A stretch of DNA of 64,000 bases from Undibacterium sp. KW1 (GTDB taxonomy: Bacteria; Pseudomonadota; Gammaproteobacteria; Burkholderiales; Burkholderiaceae_D), in assembly GCF_009937955.1 (NCBI RefSeq), contig NZ_AP018439.1, forward strand, positions 744,001-808,000, written 5' to 3'. Position numbers and translations under genes: made by a program. Every line of letters begins with the position of its first letter. Position 1 is the first letter of the stretch. Below, piece by piece: positions 44,201 to 52,558 of this stretch. Under the pieces are notes generated by a model. That model was not told the DNA's origin, made no database searches, and saw nothing but the letters and a program-made list of their open reading frames with translations.

Positions 44201-45029
44201 GTGCCTGCTGTTCGCCTTGTAGCAATTTGCCGTCATCGGCATGCCAGCGCAAATGTGTTTGCACCTCTGCGAGTTGGGCGTCCAGTTGTTCCAACCGGGT
44301 TTTGCTGAGACCCAGGTCTGTCTCTAATTGTGTGCGTTCTTCTGCGCTCAGAGGTTTGTTGTCTGCCAGGCGCACATGAAAGCGTTCCAGCGCTTCGCGT
44401 TCCAGTTTGGCGCGGGCAAAGGCGCGTTGTGAAATCTGGCCATAAATATCGCTGCCGGTCAGGGTTTCCAGCAATTCGCCACGGTCATTGTCATCGGCTT
44501 TTAAAAAGCTGGAAAACTCGTTTTGTGCCAGCAACACTGCGCGGGTGAATTGTTCAAACTTTAGACCAAGGCGCTTGATGATTTCTTCCTTGACCTCGGT
44601 TTTCTTGCCACCTATGGGTTGCAATTGCGGTAACTGGTGCAGCGACATGGTTGTGGGCTGCAAGATGCCGGTGGCTTTATTGCGCGAGCGGCGCACGCTC
44701 CAGCGTGAGCGATAGGCATTGCCGTCGGTGCCGACAAAATCCACTTCGGCATAACCTTCGCCAGTGCCGCGCCTGAGCAGGTTGCCGGTATCTTGCTGGG
44801 TCACCGCATCTGCACCATCGGGCAGTTTTGTCGTGCCTGCCTTGATCAGCCTTGGCGTGTTTTCATAGAGGGCCATGCACAGGGCATCCAGCAAGGTACT
44901 TTTACCTGCACCGGTGGGGCCACTGATGGCGAACAGGCCGGCAGACTGCAAAGGCTCTTGCGTGAAATCGACCGCAAATTCACCAGCGAGAGAAGCCAGG
45001 TTTTTACCGCGTATGGCGAGTATCTTCAT
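41220..45029 (-). CDS. sbcC: exonuclease SbcC (SMC-like ATPase)
   Basis: A 1269-residue SMC-like ATPase; E. coli SbcC is about 1050. N-terminal Walker A GPTGAGKST (37-45) and Q-loop region; long Gln-rich coiled coils; zinc hook ACPVCGATEHP in the centre (CxxC, about residue 610); C-terminal signature LSGGESFLVSLALALGLASL and Walker B SLFIDEGFGSLD. With SbcD it cuts hairpins and protein-blocked DNA ends. The length excess lies in the Gln-rich coiled coil. It overlaps sbcD by four bases (ATGA). Confidence 0.95.
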   Translation of the reverse strand: MKILAIRGKNLASLAGEFAVDFTQEPLQSAGLFAISGPTGAGKSTLLDALCMALYENTPRLIKAGTTKLPDGADAVTQQDTGNLLRRGTGEGYAEVDFVGTDGNAYRSRWSVRRSRNKATGILQPTTMSLHQLPQLQPIGGKKTEVKEEIIKRLGLKFEQFTRAVLLAQNEFSSFLKADDNDRGELLETLTGSDIYGQISQRAFARAKLEREALERFHVRLADNKPLSAEERTQLETDLGLSKTRLEQLDAQLAEVQTHLRWHADDGKLLQGEQQAQQQLQIHEQEKTAAATRAAYLQQVESIQTARPLLTELDRLQQTINQGQADIATAHNNIQTSTLSAQEKHLALTQAQQALQQAEHALQEATPMLDATKALDSSLNILRSNWLAAQQTKVQAEQALATARQQHKNKQADLAQLHKKQQDLQIWLTQHAGLQSLADNWTAWELLLKQAATAKKDADYQQQNILNLQKQKDTQEQLLAERALQLQASEQSWITTENLREQAAAKLAQFDLPSMQAQRLALDQRRELLSNAIDLHKQMHEQAQRKQVLDNLQQASHSSMLATDKTIAQINAQLPSLIAAKEQAQKSLQLTQAACNANVESLRDALQDEQACPVCGATEHPYKTGNLQLHALLVQLENELKHCQQVEQDQRQLLATATAEHRQYQQQQKQLQQDLAVLQQQEKIVASTWQAHSIAAELQNAKIENEQASTWLSQQQTGLQEQVQQLLKTEQAYQQATKIRDEAFATTEKVRRTLQEHRDSHTALTHALEKFSTALTQATEKEQDASQRLDDALAQLAPAFVAQSDEGNSWQDNWHAAPLEFQNQCAIHVQQWQSHQLASSQSTEQLAKLQLEIDKLQTQSQQLEEQFSSDNKRYLDADTALKRQQAKRQELFQGRAVSEVETQFTLSINRAKAVLQTQLQAHDEIRQQLARLHEAQEQINKRIAQQSQELHVATEKLQDWITQQQATIENLDEAHLRELLAHPHAWIDAERQAMQAINNAVQQATTILRERSQQRQQHLLQRPTPLSFTKAEPMHDETEQESETAPIDIGESEHLQSVFSNISEKRQQAQQEYSRHQLTMAQDEARHQQAKSLIATMQEQESQTRLWAQMNELIGAADGKKFRNYAQQITLDVLLAYANQHLHQLSRRYRLQRVADTLALMVIDQDMGDEQRSVHSLSGGESFLVSLALALGLASLSSNRIRVESLFIDEGFGSLDADTLRIAMDALDSLQAQGRKVGVISHVQEMTERISTRIQVQRVSGGSSLVQVA

Positions 45030-46273
45030 GGCGTGTCCTCACCATGCAAGAGTTCGCCAAAAGCCTGCAGCATGTCGTCCGGAGCATCTTGCTGGTATTT
45101 ACCGTGATACAGGCGGCGGAAAATATCTTCTGGTTGCAAGCGGTCAAGCGTATCCTGCGTTGCCTGTTCGTCGCTAGTCTCATCCTGCGCTTTGCCTGGG
45201 TAGTGCGTATCTATCTTCAGCAAGCGCAAGGGCTTGCCCTCGATATAGCTTTCTATGCGGGCACGCAGGCCAGGTTCTGGTGCTTCCAGCTTGACCCGGA
45301 CTTCCAGATAGGGATCATATTGCCGCCCTTTGCTCGCATCAGTGATGCTGGCGAGTTCAAGACCATCGAGCGCATCCAGCACAGTGGGAAGAGCTGCGGC
45401 CTGTTTGGGGATGCGCAAGAGTTGAATCGTCCGTGGTACGTACAGTGGTGTCACCTGAGTGAGTTTGTCGCCCTCAATATCCACACACAAAACCTGATGC
45501 TGATAATCTACTTCAGAAAATGACAGGGGCAGGGGGCTGCCGCAATAGCGCAGGTGTTCTTGCTTGCCGACTCTTTGCGCCAGATGCAAATGACCCAGTG
45601 CCGCATAAGTGATGTCATTGCCAAACATGCTGGCGGACAAAGCCTCGGTACCACCGATGACAATGCGGCGTTCAGAGTCTTCTGATATTTCGCCACCTAC
45701 CATATGGCAATGCCCCATAGCGATGACGGCCTGACCAGGCTGGCGCAGGCTGAGTGCATGTGCCGTCACATCCTTGTATAACTGGGCGATGCCTGCCATG
45801 TAGGGATCGCTGGCATTTTCTACTCTTGGCACATCGCCGGGCCGCAAGAAGGGCACCGCCAGGCACCAGGCGACAATTTCATCATTCTGCCGTAATGGCA
45901 AGACCATGGCGGCTACATCGATGCTGCCATCACTCAGGCGTGGCACCATGCCTATGACGCTGATGTCCATGCCATCCAAGAGCGGGCCAGGTGCTTCCAG
46001 CCTGCCCGGTGAGTCATGGTTGCCAGCGATGATGACAATATCCAGTTTAGGCAGGCGTGCCTTGGCTTGCTGCAAGAAGCGGTAAAACTGTTTTTGTGAA
46101 CTTGCAGACGGATTGGCGTTGTCGAACACATCACCGGCGATCAGCAAAGCATCTGCCTGTTGCTGTTCCAGCGCAGTGATGAGCCAGTCGAGGAAGTGCT
46201 GGTGTTCCAGGCCGCGTTCGGCGCTGTGCAGGGTTTGGCCCAGGTGCCAGTCTGAGGTGTGGATGAAGCGCAA
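45026..46273 (-). CDS. sbcD: exonuclease SbcD (Mre11-like nuclease)
   Basis: A 415-residue metallophosphoesterase-type nuclease. Metal motifs in order: SDWHLGQTLH, AGDVFD, IIAGNHDSPGR, MGHCHMVGG and LGHLHLAQ. The C-terminal capping domain binds SbcC. With SbcC it forms the Mn-dependent nuclease. The stop overlaps sbcC by four bases, and a short gap separates it from the next upstream gene on the same strand. Confidence 0.95.
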   Translation of the reverse strand: MRFIHTSDWHLGQTLHSAERGLEHQHFLDWLITALEQQQADALLIAGDVFDNANPSASSQKQFYRFLQQAKARLPKLDIVIIAGNHDSPGRLEAPGPLLDGMDISVIGMVPRLSDGSIDVAAMVLPLRQNDEIVAWCLAVPFLRPGDVPRVENASDPYMAGIAQLYKDVTAHALSLRQPGQAVIAMGHCHMVGGEISEDSERRIVIGGTEALSASMFGNDITYAALGHLHLAQRVGKQEHLRYCGSPLPLSFSEVDYQHQVLCVDIEGDKLTQVTPLYVPRTIQLLRIPKQAAALPTVLDALDGLELASITDASKGRQYDPYLEVRVKLEAPEPGLRARIESYIEGKPLRLLKIDTHYPGKAQDETSDEQATQDTLDRLQPEDIFRRLYHGKYQQDAPDDMLQAFGELLHGEDTP

Positions 46274-46363
46274 GAGTTTTCCTTAGCCTATGCAAATACA
46301 GATGGCAGGGTATGCCGACACAGGCAAGTGTAGCCGTTTTTTATCTGGTGATGTAAGAGGGAA

Positions 46364-47479
46364 TCAGGCTTTTGTCCTGCGTGACTTGCGCATCTTCAGG
46401 ATGGTGCTGCCCAGTGTCCTGCGCCAGGCCTGGTTTTTTACACACTGATATTCAACATACTCTGTGACGGCTGGTCCCCAGCGGGTTTTCGATACATCTT
46501 CGCCCACCGACAAATTGACGCGCTTGAAGTCCTGCGCGAATGACCATTGTATGATTTCTGCGAGCAAAGTCGTCATGACACTGTAGCGGGCAAACTTCAG
46601 GTCATAGCCTGAATAGTAGAGATACAGTTCTTCACCCATGGCAAATGCCAGGCGCATGGCAACCACGCGGCCATCAAGTTCCAGACTGAACAGGCGCATG
46701 CGCTGGCCAAAATCATTGTTCAGCAGTGCGTCCATGAAGGCCCGGTGTCTGGGGGCAGCAAAATAGTCGGGGTGTTCCACCGTATTGATGGCACCTGCGC
46801 GGGCCGCATGCAGGGCATAAAATTCTTGCAGCCTGGGCTTGATTTCTTCGCTGCCTTGCCAGACTTGCAGCTTCAGGCTCAGGTTGTCACGCGCCAGGGA
46901 GTTATAGCAGTGGCGCAGGGATTCCTTGATATTGCGTTTGAGCCCGGATTTAAAACTAGCCCAGTTCTCGTTCAGATGCAGGATGTAGTTGGGGATATCC
47001 CGCGCTTCCAGCGGGTGCACTGCCGCATTGCTGGCCAAAAATCGCGCCGCATGTTGTCTGGTGTGGATAACCTGGAACTCGGTCAGGCCAAAGGTTTCAT
47101 GGCGTGACAGGTCTTCCCATTGCTGCAAGATGGTTTCAGTGTAAGTGGGCAAGGCCAGCGGCACACGTATCTCGGTCAGGTTGGGGTCTGAACCAAAGGG
47201 GCGCACATAGCGGTAGATGAACAGGCTGTGCAGGCCAACATGGGTATTTGTCAGCGGCATCACCGCAACCAGTTGCCCTTGTTCATGCAGGGTACAGATC
47301 GCCAGTTCATCTTTGTGATACCAGGATGTATCCGAAAAAACCTGCCACCAGGCGTGGTTCCAGTCATAAGTCTGAAACGGCAACAACTGCGGCACTTGTG
47401 TTTCCAGCAGCCGCCATGAAGCCGCCAGGGCTTCAAATTCTGCATCTGTGTTGACAACAAGTTTTGTGAGGTTAGACAT
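46364..47479 (-). CDS. GNAT/FemAB-like acyltransferase (BioF2-type)
   Basis: A 371-residue protein with two GNAT-type halves of the Acetyltransf_6 (CelD/BioF2) family. The conserved region includes NWASFKSGLKRNIKESLRHC and the C-terminal LYLYYSGYDLKFARYSVMTTLLAEIIQWSF block (split over 285-314). Such proteins often act in envelope polysaccharide biosynthesis or peptidoglycan-type amino-acyl transfer. No glycan locus is adjacent. No signal peptide. Confidence 0.82.
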   Translation of the reverse strand: MSNLTKLVVNTDAEFEALAASWRLLETQVPQLLPFQTYDWNHAWWQVFSDTSWYHKDELAICTLHEQGQLVAVMPLTNTHVGLHSLFIYRYVRPFGSDPNLTEIRVPLALPTYTETILQQWEDLSRHETFGLTEFQVIHTRQHAARFLASNAAVHPLEARDIPNYILHLNENWASFKSGLKRNIKESLRHCYNSLARDNLSLKLQVWQGSEEIKPRLQEFYALHAARAGAINTVEHPDYFAAPRHRAFMDALLNNDFGQRMRLFSLELDGRVVAMRLAFAMGEELYLYYSGYDLKFARYSVMTTLLAEIIQWSFAQDFKRVNLSVGEDVSKTRWGPAVTEYVEYQCVKNQAWRRTLGSTILKMRKSRRTKA

Positions 47480-47763
47480 CGATGGATAAATCTTGTGCTT
47501 CGTAAGCTGGCTATAAAATGATATCAGGAGATTGTTAAAAACTTTGTCGCGATAAGCTCAGGTGGGGGTTTATGCCATGTAATGCCAGTAATTGCAAGCT
47601 TGCAACCATGTTTGGTGCGATTTTGGAACATGAATGCCATAGGTTCATGGTGTTTTATGTAAGTAGAACTTATATTGATGTCCACTTGTCTTAGTAAAAG
47701 ATTTAGCTGTAACGATCCAGCATTCGCCAATACCACTCTCATCACACCTCAGGTTAATGATTC

Positions 47764-48780
47764 ATGTCAAAAATTCGTCAAGCGCTTAGAAGTTTGTTAC
47801 CCAGTCTGTTGTCAGTATTTGCCATCGGTCTCGCACATTGGCCTGTGCAGGCAGCTGATTCCGCAGTTCTGACTGCGCAGGCCATGATCGACGTCAATAA
47901 ACTCGCCAGCGAAGAAATGGCAGGCCGTGCGACAGACAGCAAGGGCAGCGCACTGGCACGTGAGTACATCATCAGCCGCCTGCAGCAATTGGGGCTGACA
48001 CCATGCAAGGATGATTTTGTGCATGAGTTTGAATTCCAGACCCGCCAGGGTAGCAGCCGCAAAGGCAAAAATATCATTGCCTGCAGTCCCGGCAGTATGA
48101 GCGGGCATGCGAGCGCGCCTGTGCTGGCGATTACGGCACATTATGATCATCTTGGCGAGAAAGGCGGCAAGATTTACCACGGTGCTGACGATAATGCCTC
48201 TGGCGTGGCTGCGGTGCTGGCGATTGCTGCTGCCATGAAAGATAATCCGTCTCAGCATGACCTCATGGTCATCCTGTTTGATGCAGAAGAGATGGGGCTC
48301 AGTGGTTCACGTGCTTTTGCGGCCAAGCCTGTCATGGATATGGCGCGCATAGGCATGAACATGAACTTCGATATGATAGCCCGTGGTGACAAGGGTGAGC
48401 TATATGCCAGCGGAGCCTACCATACACCCGCACTCAAAAATTTGCTGGCCAGCCTCGACGGCACGCAAGGCGTGAAGCTCAAATTTGGTCATGACAGGCC
48501 AGAGCAGGGGCAGGATGACTGGACCAAGCAATCAGATCACCTGCCTTTCTTCCTGGCAGGAGTGCCGCATATCTATTTTGGTGTCGAAGACCATGCCGAC
48601 TACCACCAGCCTACCGATACGGCAGACAAGATCAATCCACAGTTCTATCTTGGTGCGGTGGATTTGCTGACCAAAGCCAGTTACCTGTTGGACCAGGCCA
48701 TGTTGACCACAGATTTCAGGAACAAGAGCAAAGACTTGCAGGCTGCGGGTGTGGCGGGGGCAAATAAAGGCGGGAAGTAA
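47764..48780 (+). CDS. secreted M28 family zinc peptidase
   Basis: A 338-residue exported aminopeptidase. Signal peptide about residues 1-31 (ending WPVQAAD). Zinc ligands are seen in order: AITAHYDHLGEKG (His), YHGADDNASGVAAV (Asp), LFDAEEMGLSGSRAF (Glu pair), NMNFDMIAR (Asp) and EDHADYHQPTDTADK (His). The fold has the PA-less M28 core. It degrades peptides in the periplasm or medium. A strong hairpin follows. Confidence 0.9.
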   Translation: MSKIRQALRSLLPSLLSVFAIGLAHWPVQAADSAVLTAQAMIDVNKLASEEMAGRATDSKGSALAREYIISRLQQLGLTPCKDDFVHEFEFQTRQGSSRKGKNIIACSPGSMSGHASAPVLAITAHYDHLGEKGGKIYHGADDNASGVAAVLAIAAAMKDNPSQHDLMVILFDAEEMGLSGSRAFAAKPVMDMARIGMNMNFDMIARGDKGELYASGAYHTPALKNLLASLDGTQGVKLKFGHDRPEQGQDDWTKQSDHLPFFLAGVPHIYFGVEDHADYHQPTDTADKINPQFYLGAVDLLTKASYLLDQAMLTTDFRNKSKDLQAAGVAGANKGGK

Positions 48781-48799
48781 GCAAGGAAGGGGACGACTG

Positions 48800-48831
48800 C
48801 ATTCCAGCCTGCAGGGATGCAGGCTGGAATG
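48800..48831. terminator. strong hairpin between convergent genes
   Basis: A perfect 14-bp stem: CATTCCAGCCTGCA (48800-48813) and TGCAGGCTGGAATG (48818-48831) around GGGA. It lies between the M28 peptidase and the convergent Bax-inhibitor gene and may terminate both. No long T tract follows, so efficiency is uncertain. Confidence 0.7.
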
Positions 48832-48887
48832 AATGCAACTACTGAATACTAAAACTACTTGGTGCTGAATAAATACCTGATCCCTGC

Positions 48888-49568
48888 TTAGTCACGCAGG
48901 CTCATGACGATGCGCAATACATACCAGAACATCAGGGCAACAGAAGCAAACAGCTCCAGCGCAGCGCCGACATAGCGGTCTTCAGGGTAGTGGTGAATGA
49001 CGTTGGAAGCGTCATACAGGATCGCTGCACCGGCAAAGGCGACCATGCCTACGCAAAAGAACAGGCCAAGCTGGAAACCAAAGATCATGCCGCAGGCGAT
49101 CAGGATCAGGGCAACCAGGCCACCCCATTTCAAGACGCTGCCAAGGAAAGAAAAGTCCTTGCGCGACACATAGGCAATACCGACCAGGCCGACAGTTGCC
49201 AGAATGGTGACCAGGCCAGCATTGGCAATGGCACCAGGCGCAACCTTGTTAGCGATGGACAGGATGGGGATAAAGATAATCGCCTCAGCCACGATGTAAG
49301 CGCCCAACGCTGCATATTGCAGGGGCAGGCTTTCTACCGTGTGTGCGGCACGCGATGCCAGCCAGCCTATCAGCATGAATGCACCAAGGATCAGGAACCA
49401 AGGCAGGTGGCGCATGGCTTGTGCCATGACATCGGCGATGCCGGATTTGAATAAAATGACTTCAAGCGCAGTGAACGCCAGAATTGCGCCACCGAGATGA
49501 TTAAAGGTCTTGCTGATAAAACGCTCACGCGCTGGTCCGTAACCTTGGTGGGTGCTTGCCAGTTCCAT
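48888..49568 (-). CDS. Bax inhibitor-1 / YccA family membrane protein
   Basis: A 226-residue membrane protein with seven hydrophobic helices, and conserved motifs HLGGAILAFTALEVILF and FLGSVLKWGGLVALIL; the C-terminal DASNVIHHYPEDRYVGAALELFASVALMF block is typical (residues 189-217). The family forms a pH-sensitive calcium-leak channel-like fold; in E. coli YccA also interacts with the FtsH protease. Length matches the family. Confidence 0.92.
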   Translation of the reverse strand: MELASTHQGYGPARERFISKTFNHLGGAILAFTALEVILFKSGIADVMAQAMRHLPWFLILGAFMLIGWLASRAAHTVESLPLQYAALGAYIVAEAIIFIPILSIANKVAPGAIANAGLVTILATVGLVGIAYVSRKDFSFLGSVLKWGGLVALILIACGMIFGFQLGLFFCVGMVAFAGAAILYDASNVIHHYPEDRYVGAALELFASVALMFWYVLRIVMSLRD

Positions 49569-50012
49569 GGATGTTCCTATCGTAGAAGTATTGCATGGGC
49601 CTGGAGCTGCCCTGCAAGGTGGATAACAGTGATCATTGTTGATTGATATTAAACCTGCAAGCTTTGCAAGTTGTGAAAGATTCTATATGAATAAACAGCG
49701 ATCAAGAAATCCATGTTTCAAAGTGTTTCAAATCATTGCTAGTGTAACAACTATTTAATTTCCCTTAAAATTTCTCTTTGGAAATGAATTTTCCTGACTT
49801 ATTTTGCTTGCATCTGCAGCGATTTCCCCACTTATCAGTACATTTCGATACATAAGCCAAATTCGCGTGTTTTTTAAGCAAATAAGCGCAAAACTTCACA
49901 GAAGCGGCTTGTCCCCCATCAAACTTCGTGTAATTTGCGTCTATTATTACGTCTATAATGCCCGCAGCAAAAAAAAGCGGGTTTTTTATTGACATCATTG
50001 CACGTTTTCCCC
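49569..50012. other. gene-free stretch with a plus-strand terminator
   Basis: A 444-bp gap between divergent genes. The AT-rich sequence probably holds promoters for both sides. A plus-strand intrinsic terminator at 49961-49987 stands immediately before the symporter gene although no plus-strand gene precedes it. A TATAAT at 49954-49959 may be the symporter -10. Confidence 0.5.
49961..49987 (+). terminator. intrinsic terminator upstream of the symporter gene
   Basis: CCCGC (49961-49965) pairs with GCGGG (49977-49981) around an A-rich loop, followed by six T residues. It points towards the symporter. Either an unannotated short plus-strand transcript ends here, or it insulates the symporter from read-through. 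Confidence 0.7.
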
Positions 50013-51437
50013 ATGAATACACTCATCTGGTTTGTCATCCTGTACTGGGTCATCTCTGTTGGCATCGGCCTTTATGCTGCCCGTTATGTCAACAACTCCA
50101 AGGACTATGCAGTCGCTGGCCGTTCCCTGCCCATGTATGTGGTGACCGCCACTGTATTTGCCACCTGGTTTGGCTCGGAAACGGTGTTGGGCATTTCATC
50201 AACCTTCGTCAAGGAGGGCTTGCGAGGTGTGGTGGCTGATCCTTTTGGTTCTTCGCTGTGCCTGATCTTTGTTGGCCTGTTCTTTGCGCGCCCGCTGTAC
50301 CGCATGAACTTGCTGACCATAGGTGATTATTACCGCAATAAATTTGGCCGTACGGCTGAAGTGCTGGTGACCCTGTGTATCGTCGTTTCTTATCTCGGTT
50401 GGGTAGCAGCACAGATCAAGGCCCTGGGCCTGGTGTTCAGTGTGGTATCTGGTGGTTATATTACCAACGAGTGGGGTATGATCATCGGTGCAGGCAGCGT
50501 GCTGATCTATACATTGATGGGCGGCATGTGGTCGGTGGCGATCACTGACTTTTTGCAAATGATCATCATCGTGATTGGCATGTTGTATATAGGCTGGGAA
50601 GTCTCAGGCATGGTTGGTGGTGCCAAAGTCGTTATTGAGCATGCGGCCAATGCAGGCAAGCTGGAATTCTGGCCCCAACCTACGGCCAAGGAGTCGCTCT
50701 GGTTCTTTGCCGCCTGGATCACCATGATGCTGGGCTCGATACCGCAGCAAGACGTATTCCAGCGCGTGGCTTCATCCAAGAATGAAAAAATTGCCGGCAA
50801 CGCATCGGTACTCGGTGGTGTCTTGTATTTCTGCTTCGCCTTTATCCCCATGTTCCTGGCGTATTCAGCAACCCTGATCGACCCCAAGATGGTCGAAAGC
50901 CTGATCGACAAAGACTCGCAACTGATTTTGCCTACCCTGATCATGACCAAGGTGCCCATGCTGGCCCAGGTCATGTTCTTTGGTGCTCTGCTGTCAGCGA
51001 TCAAGAGCTGCGCCAGTGCTACTCTGCTGGCACCTTCCGTGACCTTCTCAGAAAACATCCTGAAACCCTTTTTCCCCAAGCAAAGTGACAAGCAATTCCT
51101 GTTCATGATGCGTGCGGTGGTGCTGGTGTTTACGGCAATTATTACTGTTTTTGCCATGAATACGGCTTCCAGCATCTACAAGATGGTAGAAAATGCATAC
51201 AAGGTCACTTTGGTCGCGGCCTTTGTACCCCTGGCTTTTGGCTTGTACTGGAAACGCGCCACCACCCAGGGCGGCCTGGCTTCCATCATTCTTGGTATTA
51301 CATCCTGGGTGAGCATGGAAATCGTGGCACCAGAAGGATTGTGGCCGCCGCAACTGGTGGGCGTGCTCATGAGCCTGACAGGCATGGTATTGGGTTCTTT
51401 ACTGCCGCAATTCATCCGCAAGAAGGCGCTTGTTTAA
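50013..51437 (+). CDS. sodium:solute symporter (SSS family)
   Basis: A 474-residue SSS transporter with about 13 hydrophobic segments; the start MNTLIWFVILYWVISVGIGL is typical. Family signature blocks: WFGSETVLGISSTFVKEGL, FLQMIIIVIGMLYIGWE and GSIPQQDVFQRVASSKN. It imports an organic solute such as proline or a carboxylate with sodium; the substrate is not determined. A TTG at 49989 could be an alternative start, but ATG at 50013 gives the expected N-terminus. Confidence 0.9.
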   Translation: MNTLIWFVILYWVISVGIGLYAARYVNNSKDYAVAGRSLPMYVVTATVFATWFGSETVLGISSTFVKEGLRGVVADPFGSSLCLIFVGLFFARPLYRMNLLTIGDYYRNKFGRTAEVLVTLCIVVSYLGWVAAQIKALGLVFSVVSGGYITNEWGMIIGAGSVLIYTLMGGMWSVAITDFLQMIIIVIGMLYIGWEVSGMVGGAKVVIEHAANAGKLEFWPQPTAKESLWFFAAWITMMLGSIPQQDVFQRVASSKNEKIAGNASVLGGVLYFCFAFIPMFLAYSATLIDPKMVESLIDKDSQLILPTLIMTKVPMLAQVMFFGALLSAIKSCASATLLAPSVTFSENILKPFFPKQSDKQFLFMMRAVVLVFTAIITVFAMNTASSIYKMVENAYKVTLVAAFVPLAFGLYWKRATTQGGLASIILGITSWVSMEIVAPEGLWPPQLVGVLMSLTGMVLGSLLPQFIRKKALV

Positions 51438-51517
51438 GTCTGGCATGACGCAATGCGCAAATTCTGATCAAAAACCTTTATAATTCAGGGTTTTATCAGT
51501 TTTTTTAGGGCTACGCC

Positions 51518-51841
51518 ATGCCGATTTATGCTTACCGCTGTGAAGAATGCGGGTTTGCCAAGGATGTATTGCAAAAGATTTCTGACGAGCCGCTCAGTGT
51601 CTGTCCGACCTGCGGCAAGTCTTCCTTCCGCAAGCAGGTAACTGCTGCCGGCTTCCAGCTCAAGGGTTCAGGCTGGTATGTGACTGATTTCCGCAATGGC
51701 TCTGGCGGTGGCGCCGCTGCACCAACAGCACCAGTCGCTGAAGGCGGTGCAGCAACTTCGACAAGCCCTGCTCCGGCAGCAACGCCAGCGGCTGAGTCAA
51801 GTGCGCCAGCCCCTGCCAGCGATACTGGCAAGGCTGCCTGA
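51518..51841 (+). CDS. FmdB family zinc-ribbon protein
   Basis: A 107-residue regulator-like protein with a zinc ribbon at residues 1-35: CEECGFAKDV and CPTCGKSSFRK (CxxC-CxxC). An Ala/Pro-rich disordered tail begins near residue 75. FmdB-type proteins of Burkholderiales sit just before a DUF502 gene and aspS, as here. Probable metal-binding; role unknown. Confidence 0.9.
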   Translation: MPIYAYRCEECGFAKDVLQKISDEPLSVCPTCGKSSFRKQVTAAGFQLKGSGWYVTDFRNGSGGGAAAPTAPVAEGGAATSTSPAPAATPAAESSAPAPASDTGKAA

Positions 51842-51894
51842 TTTGTCTTTTATCCCTTATTATTGCCGTTCCATTCACAAAGCAGACGATTACC

Positions 51895-52497
51895 ATGCGT
51901 AAATACTTTATTACTGGCTTGCTGATTTTAGTACCTCTGGCGATCACGCTATGGGTGCTGCACGCCATTATCAGTACCATGGACCAATCCCTGTTATTGT
52001 TGCCAGTGGAATGGCGTCCAGAAAAACTGGTCGGTTTCAAGGTGCTGGGCATAGGCACGATTTTGACTTTGCTCATCGTCTTTGTGACAGGCTTGCTGGC
52101 ACAAAACTTTATTGGCAATTATGTCATCAAAGCCTGGGAAGGCCTGTTACAGCGCATTCCTATCGTCAGTTCCATCTATTCCAGCGTGAAGCAGGTATCC
52201 GATACCCTGTTCTCATCGTCCGGCAATGCCTTCCGCAAAGCCGTGCTGATTGAATATCCGCGCCGTGATTGCTGGACCATAGGTTTCCTGACCGGCGTAC
52301 CAGGTGGTGATGTGGTTAATCACCTTAAAGGCGAATTTGTCAGCGTGTATGTGCCGACTACGCCGAATCCGACTTCCGGCTTTTTCCTGATGTTGCCCAA
52401 GGATCAGGCCATAGAACTGGACATGAGTGTCGATGCCGCACTCAAGTATATTGTTTCCATGGGCGTGGTGGCTCCCGAGCATCTCCCCACCAAATAA
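51895..52497 (+). CDS. DUF502 membrane protein
   Basis: A 200-residue protein with two N-terminal transmembrane helices (residues 5-25 and 52-75; ITGLLILVPLAITLWVLHAI, VLGIGTILTLLIVFVTGLL) and a C-terminal domain containing LLQRIPIVSSIYSSVKQVSDTL. Function unknown. It is encoded between FmdB and aspS, a conserved Burkholderiales order. Confidence 0.9.
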   Translation: MRKYFITGLLILVPLAITLWVLHAIISTMDQSLLLLPVEWRPEKLVGFKVLGIGTILTLLIVFVTGLLAQNFIGNYVIKAWEGLLQRIPIVSSIYSSVKQVSDTLFSSSGNAFRKAVLIEYPRRDCWTIGFLTGVPGGDVVNHLKGEFVSVYVPTTPNPTSGFFLMLPKDQAIELDMSVDAALKYIVSMGVVAPEHLPTK

Positions 52498-52558
52498 ATG
52501 ATGTGGTTATCCACTGCATCAAATCATTTTTAATTTTGAATACAGACAGGTAAGAAAT

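Noticed and set aside
49954..49959. TATAAT as symporter -10 box with a TTGCGT -35
   Set aside because: Spacing from TTGCGT (49935-49940) is 13 bp, too short. The TATAAT may still be real, but no paired -35 is visible.
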